Shown here piece after piece: positions 25,927 to 35,150 of a stretch of DNA of 64,000 nt. Positions within the stretch are counted from its first letter, which is position 1. Every line of letters starts with the position of its first letter. This stretch comes from Nitratireductor kimnyeongensis (GTDB lineage: Bacteria > Pseudomonadota > Alphaproteobacteria > Rhizobiales > Rhizobiaceae): positions 2,307,001 to 2,371,000 of the forward strand of contig NZ_CP078143.1 in assembly GCF_019891395.1 (NCBI RefSeq). Direction: 5' to 3'. Under the pieces are notes generated by a model. The model did no database searches and was not told the origin of the DNA. It saw only the letters and a list, made by a program, of their open reading frames with translations. The position numbers and the translations under genes were made by a program.

Positions 25927-26805
25927 ATGAACCTGCGTCAGATCGAGGTGTTTCGCGCTGTTGTGACAAACGGAACCACCGCCCGTGCGGCCGAGGTGTT
26001 GCGCATATCGCAGCCTGCGGTCAGCAAGATGATCCAGGAGCTGGAGAGAACGCTTGGCTTTCCGGTGTTCGACCGCATCAAGGGGCGATTGCGGCCCACT
26101 GCCGAGGGGCAGCTTTTCTTTCGCGAGGTGGAGCAGGCCTTCACGGGGCTTACCGAGTTGCGAAGTGCCGCCGCTCGCATTCGCGATTTCGGGTCGGGGA
26201 AACTTCGGATCGCCTGTCTTTCGGCGCTGTCCACCAATATTGCGCCGCGCGCTCTCCAGCAGTTTGCCAAGCGGCACCCCAATATCGCTGTGACGCTTCA
26301 GACCCGAACCTCCTCGGTCGCGCGCGATTTGGTCGCTTCTGGCCAGTTCGATGTGGGCATCGTGGCCGACGAGATCGACACCACCGGGATCGATGCGCGT
26401 CCATTCGCGAACTTCCGGGTGGCAATCGCCCTGCCTGAGGACCACCCGTTGACGCAGAAAGACATTGTTCGACCGGAGGATCTTGCGGGTCAGAGGTTCA
26501 TCGCGCTTTCTCCTGAGGACACGACGCGTCAGGAGGGCGAGGCTGCCTTCGAACGCGCGAACATCACGCAGCATACGGTGATCGAGACGCCCTTCTCGAC
26601 GACGATCTGCGCGATGGTTGCCCAAGGCCTCGGCGTCGGTCTGGTCAATCCGCTGACCGCCGAGCCCTATCTGGGGCGCGGGCTGGTGCTGCGGCCTTTC
26701 GAGCCCGCGCTTCATTTCCGTACACTGCTGATTATGCCGCCGAACCGCCCGCCTTCGCGGATTCTGAATGATTTCATCAGCGATCTGAAAAACGTCATCG
26801 AATAA
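25927..26805 (+). CDS. LysR-family transcriptional regulator
   Basis: A 292-residue LysR regulator. The N-terminal helix-turn-helix reads MNLRQIEVFRAVVTNGTTAR, then LRISQPAVSKMIQELERTLG, followed by a substrate-binding domain from about residue 90. I chose ATG 25927; upstream in-frame starts would add a non-homologous extension. It is divergent from the C-S lyase/dipeptidase genes and convergent with the amino acid ABC transporter, so it may control the former. The ligand is unknown. Confidence 0.92.
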   Translation: MNLRQIEVFRAVVTNGTTARAAEVLRISQPAVSKMIQELERTLGFPVFDRIKGRLRPTAEGQLFFREVEQAFTGLTELRSAAARIRDFGSGKLRIACLSALSTNIAPRALQQFAKRHPNIAVTLQTRTSSVARDLVASGQFDVGIVADEIDTTGIDARPFANFRVAIALPEDHPLTQKDIVRPEDLAGQRFIALSPEDTTRQEGEAAFERANITQHTVIETPFSTTICAMVAQGLGVGLVNPLTAEPYLGRGLVLRPFEPALHFRTLLIMPPNRPPSRILNDFISDLKNVIE

Positions 26806-26846
26806 GGCGTCAGCTCCCGCTGTCAGGGCCTTCTCGCGCGACATTG

Positions 26847-27629
26847 TCAAAGCACCTTCGAGAGAAACGCTTTGGTGCGCGTGCTCTTGGGGTTCTCCAG
26901 CATCTCCTTCGGCACGCCCTCCTCGACAATCATCCCGTGGTCCATGAAAACCAGGTGGTCACCCACTTCCCGGGCAAACCCGATTTCGTGTGTGACGAGC
27001 ATCATGGTCATGCCACTGCGCGCCAGGTCCTTGATGACATCGAGAACCTCGCCGACCAGTTCGGGGTCCAGTGCCGATGTTGGCTCGTCGAACAGCATCA
27101 CTTCCGGGTCCATGGCCAAAGCACGCGCGATGGCGACGCGCTGTTGCTGGCCTCCCGAAAGCTGGTTTGGATAGCGATCGGCCAGATCCGCCAGTCCCAC
27201 GCGGTCAAGCAGTTCCTTTCCGCGTCGGTTTGCTTCGGCTCTGGCGATGCGCCTTACCTGAATCGGGCCTTCGGTGACGTTCTGCAGAGCGGTCTTGTGT
27301 GGAAACAGATTGAACCGCTGAAACACCATACCGGTCAGTCGCCGCTGTTTGTCGATCTGTCGGGGAGACAGTTCGTGCAAACGTCCATTGCGCTCGACAT
27401 AGCCCTGCAATTCGCCATTGATCCTCACGCGCCCGGCCGAAATCTCCTCAAGCTGGTTGATACAGCGCAACAGGGTCGATTTGCCCGAGCCAGAGGGGCC
27501 GATCGCTACGCAAACCTCACCCCGCCCGATCCTGAGATCGACGCCACGCAGCGCGTGAACCTTTCCGAAGAATTTGTGAATGCCCTCAAGCGAGACGGAA
27601 AGGTCATCAGACATGGCGGGATTAGACAT
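26847..27629 (-). CDS. Polar amino acid ABC transporter ATP-binding protein
   Basis: A 260-residue ATPase of the HisP/GlnQ group. Walker A is GPSGSGKST, the Q-loop segment [18 protein letters not shown], the signature [15 protein letters not shown] and Walker [26 protein letters not shown] holds the switch histidine. I start it at ATG 27629, which overlaps the permease end; ATG 27614 is possible. It is the last gene of a binding protein-permease-ATPase operon. Only one permease gene is present, so the permease should act as a homodimer. Confidence 0.92.
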   Translation of the reverse strand: MSNPAMSDDLSVSLEGIHKFFGKVHALRGVDLRIGRGEVCVAIGPSGSGKSTLLRCINQLEEISAGRVRINGELQGYVERNGRLHELSPRQIDKQRRLTGMVFQRFNLFPHKTALQNVTEGPIQVRRIARAEANRRGKELLDRVGLADLADRYPNQLSGGQQQRVAIARALAMDPEVMLFDEPTSALDPELVGEVLDVIKDLARSGMTMMLVTHEIGFAREVGDHLVFMDHGMIVEEGVPKEMLENPKSTRTKAFLSKVL

Positions 27630-28536
27630 GGCGGGTCTCAACATAATCCTGCCCCTTTCCGAAATGGCGTTCGAGGTAGAACTGGCCGACCATCAGGATC
27701 GACGTGACAACCAGGTACCAGAATGCTGCGACCATCAGCATCGGCACCGGCAGATAAAGCCGGTTGGCAATCGCATTGGTGGCGAACATCAGGTCGAGAG
27801 TGAAGGGGACGGCAAGCACCAGTGATGTGCCTTTCAGCATCCCGATGGTCTCGTTCCCGGTCGGAGGGATGATTGTCCGCATCGCCTGCGGCATCAGGAT
27901 GCGCCACCAGATTTTCGTGCGCGACATTCCTATCGCCTGCGCGGCCTCCGTCTGCCCACGGTCGATCGCCTTGAATCCCGCGCGAAAGATCTCTGCCAGA
28001 TATGCGCTTTCGTTCAGCCCCAGACCGAGAAGGGCCGCGACACCGGCGGTGATAACCCACTGGGTCGGCACGCCGAAGATTTCCGGACCGAACGGGATCG
28101 ACAATGAAATCCGCGGAAAGAGAACCGCGACCAGACCCCAGAAGAGGAGTTGCGTATAAAGCGGTGTACCGCGGAAAAACCAGATCCACACCCATGCCAG
28201 ACCCCGATAGATCGGGTTGTCGCTTTCGCGCATGAGGACCAGGGTGATGGCGCAGACGATAGCCAGCGCCATCGAGGCGATCGTCAATATCAGGGTCCAG
28301 CCCACGCCGCTCAGAACCTGTGGGGCGAACAGGTATTTCGCGAAGACGTTCCAGTGAAAATTCGGGTTGACCACGGCACTGTGGACGAACTGCAGAACGA
28401 ACACAGTCAGAAGTGCCACGCCGATCCAGCGCCCGGGATGTTTCCGCGGCACCACCTCATTGAGCACGACTGTATCGTCGCGGTTCCGGGAGATGCGCGC
28501 ATCCCCCGGCATTGTCTCTGATGTGTTGACTGACAT
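27622..28536 (-). CDS. Polar amino acid ABC transporter permease
   Basis: A 304-residue HisM/GlnP-type permease. A hydrophilic N-terminal tail of about 35 residues precedes about six helices. The family segment [16 protein letters not shown] occurs near 120, and the coupling loop [20 protein letters not shown] near 200 is an excellent EAA motif. It follows the binding-protein gene by 6 bp and overlaps the ATPase gene by 8 bp. Confidence 0.92.
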   Translation of the reverse strand: MSVNTSETMPGDARISRNRDDTVVLNEVVPRKHPGRWIGVALLTVFVLQFVHSAVVNPNFHWNVFAKYLFAPQVLSGVGWTLILTIASMALAIVCAITLVLMRESDNPIYRGLAWVWIWFFRGTPLYTQLLFWGLVAVLFPRISLSIPFGPEIFGVPTQWVITAGVAALLGLGLNESAYLAEIFRAGFKAIDRGQTEAAQAIGMSRTKIWWRILMPQAMRTIIPPTGNETIGMLKGTSLVLAVPFTLDLMFATNAIANRLYLPVPMLMVAAFWYLVVTSILMVGQFYLERHFGKGQDYVETRHV

Positions 28537-28542
28537 GCTGCT

Positions 28543-29445
28543 TTACTGGCTCACATCCGGATTGACGAGCGCTTCAGGCACTGCGAACTGGCCCACACCC
28601 CACTCGGCGTAAATATCCTTGTAGGTGCCGCTCTCGATCAGGTGGTTGAGCGTGTCGGCTATGAGTTGGGTCAGTTCCATGTCGTCCTTGGGGACGGCAA
28701 TGCCGTTGAGTCCCCGTTTGCCCATGGGGCCAACTGGAGAGAGGTTTTCCAGAGCACCGTTTGATTGAACGACAGCATACGCAGCCGTACCACCGCCAGT
28801 CGCCGTCGCGTCGGCACCACCAACCGCGACCCTGGTGTTCGCTTCGGTCTGGACCGAGAAGGGAAGTTTCTTGATCGGCTCCTTGCCGGCAGCCACGCAG
28901 GCTTCATTGTCTTTGTCGACCTGTTTTTCGTGGTAGCTGCCCGACTGGATGGCGATGGTGGCGCCGCAATATTCGGCCGGATCGAACCCGGTGGGGTTTC
29001 CCGCACGCACCACCCAGAGGCTCTGGGTGTCCGCATAGCTAACGAAGTTGACCGCCTCCATGCGCTCCGTCGTTATGGAAAACGCCGAAATGCCGATGTC
29101 GAAATTCGTTCCCAGAGCCGGCAGGATCGATGCGAAAGGCGCGGTGCGCGATTCATATTTCAGGCCCAGTGTATAGGCGATGGCCTTGCCGAGATCGACG
29201 TCGATGCCCTCTGGCGTCTGGCCGTCCGGGCCCGCCAGATATTCCCACGGCGCATAGGCGTTGTCAGACCCGATGATCAAGACGCCGCGGTCGCGGATCT
29301 CCTGCGGAACACGGTCTGCAAGCTCTGAAACGGCTTCCACGCCGGATAGGTCGAAATTCTGGGCTGATACTGGCCCGGCAACGAGGAATGTTGTTGCCAG
29401 AAGCGCGGCAGCGGAGCTCGAACAAAGTCGAATTGGAATGGTCAT
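28543..29445 (-). CDS. Polar amino acid ABC transporter substrate-binding protein
   Basis: A 300-residue periplasmic binding protein of the SBP_bac_3 family. The signal peptide ends near VSAQNFD. RGVLIIGSDNAYAPWEYLAG is the usual first strand-loop, GIDVDLGKAIAYTLGLKYES the second, and FDIGISAFSITTERMEAVNF carries the ligand-arginine region. I chose ATG 29445, nine bases after AGGGGA, over an upstream in-frame ATG at 29466. It is first in the operon. The ligand is some amino acid or derivative; nearby C-S lyase and dipeptidase genes make a sulfur amino acid or conjugate plausible. Confidence 0.9.
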   Translation of the reverse strand: MTIPIRLCSSSAAALLATTFLVAGPVSAQNFDLSGVEAVSELADRVPQEIRDRGVLIIGSDNAYAPWEYLAGPDGQTPEGIDVDLGKAIAYTLGLKYESRTAPFASILPALGTNFDIGISAFSITTERMEAVNFVSYADTQSLWVVRAGNPTGFDPAEYCGATIAIQSGSYHEKQVDKDNEACVAAGKEPIKKLPFSVQTEANTRVAVGGADATATGGGTAAYAVVQSNGALENLSPVGPMGKRGLNGIAVPKDDMELTQLIADTLNHLIESGTYKDIYAEWGVGQFAVPEALVNPDVSQ

Positions 29446-29706
29446 TTCGCAGAATCCCCTCATCAACGCGTTGATCGCATCGGTTGTTGTTGGATGAAGT
29501 CGTGCCTTCGAGTGCTCGACAAAACCAAGGCTAAGAGGATGATTCTATTTCGTCCAATATATAATATTCGCCAGTCAATTCCTGCAGGTTATCGAACACG
29601 ACGTCTAAACAACCAGATTCCGATGGTGACCGCACCAACCTCTCGCCACTGAGGCGCGTGCTCATGGGGTATTTCCGCTCGTTGAGCGCGAAGGGAGTTA
29701 TGTAAA

Positions 29707-29721
29707 TCTCATAATATGAGA
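29707..29721. repeat. Perfect palindrome TCTCAT-N3-ATGAGA
   Basis: A perfect 6+3+6 inverted repeat in the divergent region, about 260 bp before the amino acid binding-protein gene and 380 bp before the TctC gene. It is operator-sized; the regulator is unknown. Confidence 0.55.
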
Positions 29722-29820
29722 AATTAATATAAGCTCTTCAGGGTTGCTATGAAAGCCAGAATAGTAGAAAAATCCAATGTTGCGCGGGAAATTAAGTTCG
29801 CCATGCCAATTTTGGTCCGG

Positions 29821-29838
29821 TGATATCGCTTAATATCA
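29821..29838. repeat. Inverted repeat TGATAT-N6-ATATCA
   Basis: A perfect 6-bp inverted repeat with a 6-bp spacer, 28 bp from the 8-bp repeat at 29866. It could be an operator upstream of the TctC/ThDP genes. Confidence 0.45.
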
Positions 29839-29865
29839 GATTATTCAATGTTTCATTTGACATAG

Positions 29866-29888
29866 AAAATCCTGTAAAATAGGATTTT
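29866..29888. repeat. Inverted repeat AAAATCCT-N7-AGGATTTT
   Basis: A perfect 8-bp inverted repeat around a 7-base spacer. Its symmetry and AT content fit a regulator site. A weak bidirectional terminator is the alternative, as short A and T runs end each arm. Confidence 0.5.
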
Positions 29889-30100
29889 ATTGAAACAAAA
29901 TCGAGAATTGGTGAGGAGTAGCCGTTTGCTGATGTAGAGCGTCTCTCAATGCTCGTCAGGTGGGCATCTGTGCGTTCCGGCGTTTCCGAGAACCTCGTCG
30001 CAGAATGAGAGATCTGCTGCCCTCTGGTGCTGGCATCGGCGCACATCTCATCAGCGCAAACGATAAAGAGATCAATCGCAATACCTAGGGAGGAGAACGC

Positions 30101-31147
30101 GTGAACAACTGGAGAAGCATCTTGAAGCGGGCAGGGGGTGTCGCAACCACCGTTGCGCTCGCTGCCTTGGCAACCTCGTCTTTCGCTCAAGACGATCACT
30201 ATGCCGGCAAAACGATCAACATGATCGTCGGCGGCAATGCCGGCGGCGGATTTGATACCTATGCCCGCATTTTGGCCAATCATATGGCGGACCACATTCC
30301 GGGCAATCCCGAGATTCTGGTTCAGAATATGCCAGGCGCCGGCAGCGCTCTCGCAGCCGAGTACGTTTATGCGAGCAAGAACACAGACGGAACTCTGATC
30401 GGCGCAATTTATCCAGGCGCGATTGTAGCCCCCTTGTTCGATTCCAGCTTCAACGGCCGCTACAAGCCGACCGAGTTCGTTTATCTGGGGACTGCGAATT
30501 CTGCCAATCGGGTTTGCGGGTTCATGGATACCGCGGCTGCAAGCAGCTTCGAGAAGGCGGCAACCGAAAAGGTGGTGTTGGGTGGTGATGCGCCTGGCGG
30601 ATCGATTTACGATTACGGCCGGCTTCTGAGCAATCTCACCGACGCTCAGATCGAGGTCATCCCTGGCTATACCGGCACGCGCGATATTATTCTCGCCATG
30701 GAGCGTGGAGAGCTCGACGGATTGTGTGGCATCTCCTGGTCCAGCCTCAAAAACCAGGCTCGCCCGCTCATCGAGGCCGGTAGGCTCAATGTCGTGGTCC
30801 AGATCGCGTTGGAGCCGGGTGATGAGTTGAACGAAATGGGCGTGCCCGAAGTCTGGAACTTCGTTTCGGAAGAAAACGAACCCGTGCTTCGTCTCGTGGT
30901 CAACCAACAGGCCTTTGGCCGCCCCTATGTGCTCTCGCCTGACACGCCGCCCGAGCTGGCAGAGGTGCTCAGGAACGCATTCGATGCCACTATGAAGGAC
31001 GAGGATTATCTGGCTGAAGCCTCCAAGGCCCAGATCGAGATCGCACCGGGCTCTGGCGGATATATCCAGTCACTGGTGGAGGAAATGTTCGCCGCCGATG
31101 AGGCACTGGTCGAGCGCGCCCGCTTGGCGATAGCTCCGCCCGAATGA
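30101..31147 (+). CDS. TctC/Bug-family substrate-binding protein (orphan)
   Basis: A 348-residue periplasmic binding protein of the Bug (TctC) family of tripartite tricarboxylate transporters. A signal peptide ends near SSFAQDD. The mature start YAGKTINMIVGGNAGGGFDT is the family's ligand loop, and EILVQNMPGAGSALAAEYVY is equally diagnostic. The start is GTG 30101 behind a strong GGAGGAGA. No tctA or tctB lies beside it; the only tctBA genes in the window (57723-59686) have their own TctC at the right edge. It is followed 101 bp later by a ThDP enzyme, so it may recruit a distant membrane partner or act in sensing. Confidence 0.88.
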   Translation: MNNWRSILKRAGGVATTVALAALATSSFAQDDHYAGKTINMIVGGNAGGGFDTYARILANHMADHIPGNPEILVQNMPGAGSALAAEYVYASKNTDGTLIGAIYPGAIVAPLFDSSFNGRYKPTEFVYLGTANSANRVCGFMDTAAASSFEKAATEKVVLGGDAPGGSIYDYGRLLSNLTDAQIEVIPGYTGTRDIILAMERGELDGLCGISWSSLKNQARPLIEAGRLNVVVQIALEPGDELNEMGVPEVWNFVSEENEPVLRLVVNQQAFGRPYVLSPDTPPELAEVLRNAFDATMKDEDYLAEASKAQIEIAPGSGGYIQSLVEEMFAADEALVERARLAIAPPE

Positions 31148-31248
31148 GACCGGTCTGACATGAGCTGATCAGGATGAAAGTCCTGTGCGGCCACAGGCAA
31201 CACGCGCTGTGGCCGTTCAATTTCTATTCTCCAGAAAAAGGTGTGCAG

Positions 31249-33021
31249 ATGACCAAGGCGGGTGCAGGGGATTTGAGCAACGGGCATATGCCGGCGTGTG
31301 AAACGCCATTGGAAAGCGCCAACGACGGCAGGTTCGGCAGTGACGTCGTCGCCGAGACGCTGCGCGCACTGGACATCCCCTATATCGCGCTGGTTCCGGG
31401 CTCGAGCTACCGCGGATTGCATGACAGCATGGTCAATCATCTGGGAAATACGAACCCGCAAATGCTCGTTTGCCTGCACGAAGACGCTGCGGTCGCCATC
31501 GCCCATGGCTACGCCAAGGTAACCGGCAAGGCCATGGGCGCGGCGCTCCATTCCAATGTCGGGCTCCTGCATGGGGCGATGTCGATCTTCGACACCTGGT
31601 GCGATCGCATGCCGATGCTGATCATTGGCGCCACCGGCCCACTTGATGCGGCGACCCGGCGTCCGTGGATAGACTGGCTTCACACATCACGAGATCAGGG
31701 CGCTGTTATCCGTCAATTCACCAAGTGGGACGACGTGCCCTACTCGCCGGCGGCGGCACGGGAGGCATTGGTGCGAGCCAAGTGGGTTTCCGAGACGGTT
31801 CCAAAGGGCCCCACTTATGTCAGCCTCGATGTCGACATGCAGGAGAAGCCATTGACGGGGCAGGTTCCGCAAACCGCAGTGGGACGATTGATGCCCCGGC
31901 CTGACACTGCTGGCAGCAAGGAGGCCGTTGAGACAGCTTGCCAGATGCTCCAGAACGCCCGGAAGCCAGTCATCCTCATGGGCCGTTTCGATCGCGAGCA
32001 GGCGGGATGGGATGAGCGGGTGGCGCTCGCCGAAATGTTGGGCGCAACGGTAATCACCGATCTCAAATTGGGAGCGGCTTTCCCTACTGAGCATCCGCTT
32101 CACGTGGGGCCTCCGGGAACGCGGCTGGCTCCTGCAGCCAAAGAGGCTGTGAAAGCCGCTGATGTCGTGCTCAGTCTTGACTGGGTGGACCTTGGCGGGG
32201 CTTTGAAACAGGCTGGGCTTGGGGATCATCCCGAACCTCGGATCATTCACGTATCTCGAGATCACACGATCCATAATGGCTGGAGCATGGACCACCAGAT
32301 GCTGCCAGTGGCGGATCTGTTTATCTCGGCCGACCCTGCAAAGGTGGTCCCGCAGCTCCTTGAGGCACTCGGGCTGAACCGCAAGCCATACGAGCGCCGG
32401 GAAGCACTGCCTCTGCCGCAGGCAACAGAAAACGCCGACGAGTTCACCATCCACGATCTGGCGCTCGAACTCCGCCGGGCAATGGCGGACAGATCCGTCA
32501 GCATCGCCTGTCTACCGCTTTCGTGGAATGGCAATTTCTGGCCGTTCCGTGATCCCCTCGATTATCTTGGTTTCAATGGCGGCGCTGGGGTCGGAGGGGG
32601 GCCGGGCATCGCGGTGGGGGCAGCGTTGGCCCTCAAGGGGAGTGGGCGTTTGCCATTGGCCATCTGCGGCGATGGCGATTTCCTGATGGGGCATACTGCC
32701 CTGTGGACGGCTGTTCATTACAAGCTGCCGCTTCTCATGATCGTTGCCAACAATCGCTGTTACTTCAACGATGTCAAACATCAGGAACAGATGGCTGTGA
32801 CGCGCGGACGGGAAGTGGAAAACAAGTGGATCGGCCAACGGCTCACCGAGCCGGATGTCGATATTGCAGCGCTCGGTGCGGCTCAGGGGGCAAGCGCCTT
32901 TGGGCCGGTTTCCAAGGGCGATGATCTTTTCGCTGTCTTCGAGAAGGCCATTGCCGAAGTCGAAGCGGGAGGCGTCGCAGTCGTGGATGTCCGTATCGCA
33001 AGCGGCTATGCAGGACAATAG
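31249..33021 (+). CDS. ThDP-dependent enzyme (acetolactate synthase/benzoylformate decarboxylase family)
   Basis: A 590-residue enzyme with three ThDP-enzyme domains. The N-terminal pyrimidine-binding domain has the catalytic glutamate (Glu78) in VCLHEDAAVAIAHGYAKVTG. A central Rossmann-like domain follows (about 215-380). The pyrophosphate-binding domain carries GDGDFLMG (from 474) and ends its motif at VANN, near 500. I chose ATG 31249 over a start at 31174. Family members decarboxylate 2-keto acids or join aldehydes; no specific substrate can be named, and true acetolactate synthase seems unlikely without a small subunit gene. It follows an orphan TctC gene, hinting at a carboxylate substrate. 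Confidence 0.85.
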   Translation: MTKAGAGDLSNGHMPACETPLESANDGRFGSDVVAETLRALDIPYIALVPGSSYRGLHDSMVNHLGNTNPQMLVCLHEDAAVAIAHGYAKVTGKAMGAALHSNVGLLHGAMSIFDTWCDRMPMLIIGATGPLDAATRRPWIDWLHTSRDQGAVIRQFTKWDDVPYSPAAAREALVRAKWVSETVPKGPTYVSLDVDMQEKPLTGQVPQTAVGRLMPRPDTAGSKEAVETACQMLQNARKPVILMGRFDREQAGWDERVALAEMLGATVITDLKLGAAFPTEHPLHVGPPGTRLAPAAKEAVKAADVVLSLDWVDLGGALKQAGLGDHPEPRIIHVSRDHTIHNGWSMDHQMLPVADLFISADPAKVVPQLLEALGLNRKPYERREALPLPQATENADEFTIHDLALELRRAMADRSVSIACLPLSWNGNFWPFRDPLDYLGFNGGAGVGGGPGIAVGAALALKGSGRLPLAICGDGDFLMGHTALWTAVHYKLPLLMIVANNRCYFNDVKHQEQMAVTRGREVENKWIGQRLTEPDVDIAALGAAQGASAFGPVSKGDDLFAVFEKAIAEVEAGGVAVVDVRIASGYAGQ

Positions 33022-33390
33022 GCTGGAGCTCTCCGGTTTGCATCATCGTGCCTTCCCGGAGGATGGGGAAAGGTGAAAGCAGCGCGGGGACGGCGACAGT
33101 TGGCGGCCGATGGCCCCCGCCTTGCTTTCCACACCGATGCCACCCCGACAACTTCACCATCATCTCAAACACCTGTGTGATGCTGGACTTGGGGGCGCGG
33201 TATGACGCGCGCTATGCCGGCGTGAGGGAAGGGTGGTCGGTCAGCTCTCGCGATCAGTCAGCTGAATACTCCCCGCAGATTGAAAGGCCGACTTCAAACG
33301 GCAGCGGGGAGACGGAGACGGTGTTCTGGGAGCATCATTGAATCTCGCGCCAAGGTCGTCGAGAAGGCGACTTCGCGGGATCCGAGCGCG
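33022..33390. other. Intergenic region, ThDP enzyme / PucR
   Basis: A convergent 369-bp gap with no supported gene. An 8-bp inverted repeat, CTCCCCGC at 33268-33275 with GCGGGGAG at 33304-33311, may mark a terminator, though no T-run follows. Short open frames here show no recognisable family. Confidence 0.35.
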
Positions 33391-34995
33391 TCAGGAGACA
33401 AGTGGAAGAAGCTTCAGAGCAAGGTGGTAATGCAAGCGCAATTTCGGCTGTAGCGCTTTCTTGCCTGTCAGTTCGGTGATTTGGGAGATGCGATAGCGCA
33501 CCGTGTTGTGATGTAGATTCAACACCCGCGCCGTCTCCCGGTAGTTGCCATTCGCATCCAGGAAAACACGGAACGTTTCAATCAGGTCGACACGGTGTTG
33601 CTTGTCATGGTCGATGAGCGTTCCGAGCCATTCATGCACGAACCGGTTCACGTCCGGCTGCATGGAACTTCTCGAGAAAAGACGGTAGAATCCGGTGTCA
33701 TCATAAAGATACACACCGCCTGTCCTGCTCGTGCTTCGGCCATGTTCAAGCGCTTGCACAGCCTGCTCATAAGCGCGGTAGAAATGTTCGACGTCCGTCA
33801 CCTGGCTGATGCCTGCCGACCACAGGACATCACTCGCCCCCATCCTCTTCAACCCTTCATCCACCTGTTCCTTGAAGAAGTCGGGCTGACACAGCCCTTC
33901 TTCCTCCTCGGCAACCATCAGCACGACACGGTTGTTGGCGATGACCCCGGTGATGGTTTCGCCATGTTGAGAGAAATGCACTCTCAAGGCATTGGAAAGG
34001 CCAAGCAGACGATCGGCAGCGGTGTCATGAAAAGCAACCACAATTCCCACATAGCGTGCATGAAGATGCTTGCCGATCGCACTGTAACGCGCGGTCAATG
34101 CGGCATAGGTCTGCGAACCGAGTGTGCGGTCGATCAACGACAGAACCAACTCGTTCTGCCGTTCGAAAACCGTGCTCTGATCAGCCCTGATCTGACGAAC
34201 CTTCAGGGAGACCAGAACCTTGGCGTAGCCCAAATGGTCGAGGTCCTCACTGGTCAGTTTGCGGTTTTGTTCGACAACGACGAGCGTCCCGGTCATTCCG
34301 CCAGACTGCTCATAGGGTGTGAAGACAATGCTCGTGCGATGACCGGTCCTGCGGGTAAATGTCTTGTGGGATTGTATGGTTTCGCTCGGCCATCCTTCTT
34401 CCACTAGAAGGGCCCGGGCGTCGGCGATATCCTTGCTGGGCTTGCTGGGAGCATGCAGCACGAGGCCATCCATGGGGCTGGCCACAATCACCGGATTGGC
34501 GAGCAGGGCGTTGAGATCATCGAGCAGATCCTGCAGCGTCGAATCGACGAGGGACAGCTTCCCCAACCTCTCTCCAAAGCGTTCGGTTTGAGAAACGGTC
34601 TCCGCTTTCACCTCGAAATAGTTCGACATGACCGGCGTGATGATCTCGACCCATGCCACATCTTCGGGAACCACGATTATGGGAAAGTTGAGCGCGTTCG
34701 CACAGTCGATCATCTTTTGCGGCACGCGCTTCATGTAGCGGTTGAGCTTCAGACCGAGTCCCGACGCTCCATGCTCCACGAGTTCTTCGACGAAATGATC
34801 GAGGCTGTGGCGCAGTTGCAGCAGCGGATAGGTCGAGGTCAGAGCGAGTTCCTCACCCCGCAGCCAGCGTACGGCGTCCGGCGCATCGAGCACTGTTGCG
34901 GTTTTGACAACCCGGTCCAGCCCCAATTGTCCGGCAAGGAGACAGCCCTCCTGCATCGCTGGCAGGGCCATAACCTTTCCGATTGTCAACACCAT
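33391..34995 (-). CDS. PucR-family transcriptional regulator
   Basis: A 534-residue regulator. An N-terminal PucR domain (about 1-130) begins MVLTIGKVMALPAMQEG and includes LRGEELALTSTYPL. The middle (about 160-400) contains GAF/GGDEF-like regions. The C-terminus carries the PucR helix-turn-helix: DANGNYRETARVLNLHHNTV, then RYRISQITELTG. I chose ATG 34995; ATG 35016 is in frame and also possible. It is divergent, by 155 bp, from the M20-TRAP-dehydratase operon and is its likely regulator. PucR of Bacillus responds to purine breakdown products, but the family is broad. Confidence 0.9.
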   Translation of the reverse strand: MVLTIGKVMALPAMQEGCLLAGQLGLDRVVKTATVLDAPDAVRWLRGEELALTSTYPLLQLRHSLDHFVEELVEHGASGLGLKLNRYMKRVPQKMIDCANALNFPIIVVPEDVAWVEIITPVMSNYFEVKAETVSQTERFGERLGKLSLVDSTLQDLLDDLNALLANPVIVASPMDGLVLHAPSKPSKDIADARALLVEEGWPSETIQSHKTFTRRTGHRTSIVFTPYEQSGGMTGTLVVVEQNRKLTSEDLDHLGYAKVLVSLKVRQIRADQSTVFERQNELVLSLIDRTLGSQTYAALTARYSAIGKHLHARYVGIVVAFHDTAADRLLGLSNALRVHFSQHGETITGVIANNRVVLMVAEEEEGLCQPDFFKEQVDEGLKRMGASDVLWSAGISQVTDVEHFYRAYEQAVQALEHGRSTSRTGGVYLYDDTGFYRLFSRSSMQPDVNRFVHEWLGTLIDHDKQHRVDLIETFRVFLDANGNYRETARVLNLHHNTVRYRISQITELTGKKALQPKLRLHYHLALKLLPLVS

Positions 34996-35150
34996 GCTCT
35001 TGAAACCCCACCCCATGCGCGTCCCGCGCCGGCAACCTTACAGACTTGTATCCAAAGTACAAAGAACTTTGCCGGCGTTTCATGACGCTGGTCAATAGTT
35101 TTCCGGCTTCCGAATCGGTACGTTCATTGTGGGTTCAAGGGGGAAAGCAG

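Larger units (their letters stand above)
29446..30100. promoter_or_regulatory. Divergent AT-rich control region with three inverted repeats
   Basis: This 655-bp stretch separates the minus-strand amino acid ABC operon from the plus-strand TctC gene and holds no supported gene. It is markedly more AT-rich than the genes. Three perfect inverted repeats stand out: TCTCAT-AAT-ATGAGA at 29707-29721, TGATAT-CGCTTA-ATATCA at 29821-29838, and AAAATCCT-N7-AGGATTTT at 29866-29888. They may be operators for unlinked regulators or, for the last, an RNA hairpin. The ribosome-binding site GGAGGAGA at 30089-30096 belongs to the next gene. Confidence 0.5.

Noticed and set aside
29792..30907. 371-codon open frame on the minus strand
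   Set aside because: Mostly antisense to the TctC gene, which has a clear signal peptide and GGAGGAGA site; the remainder covers the AT-rich promoter region.
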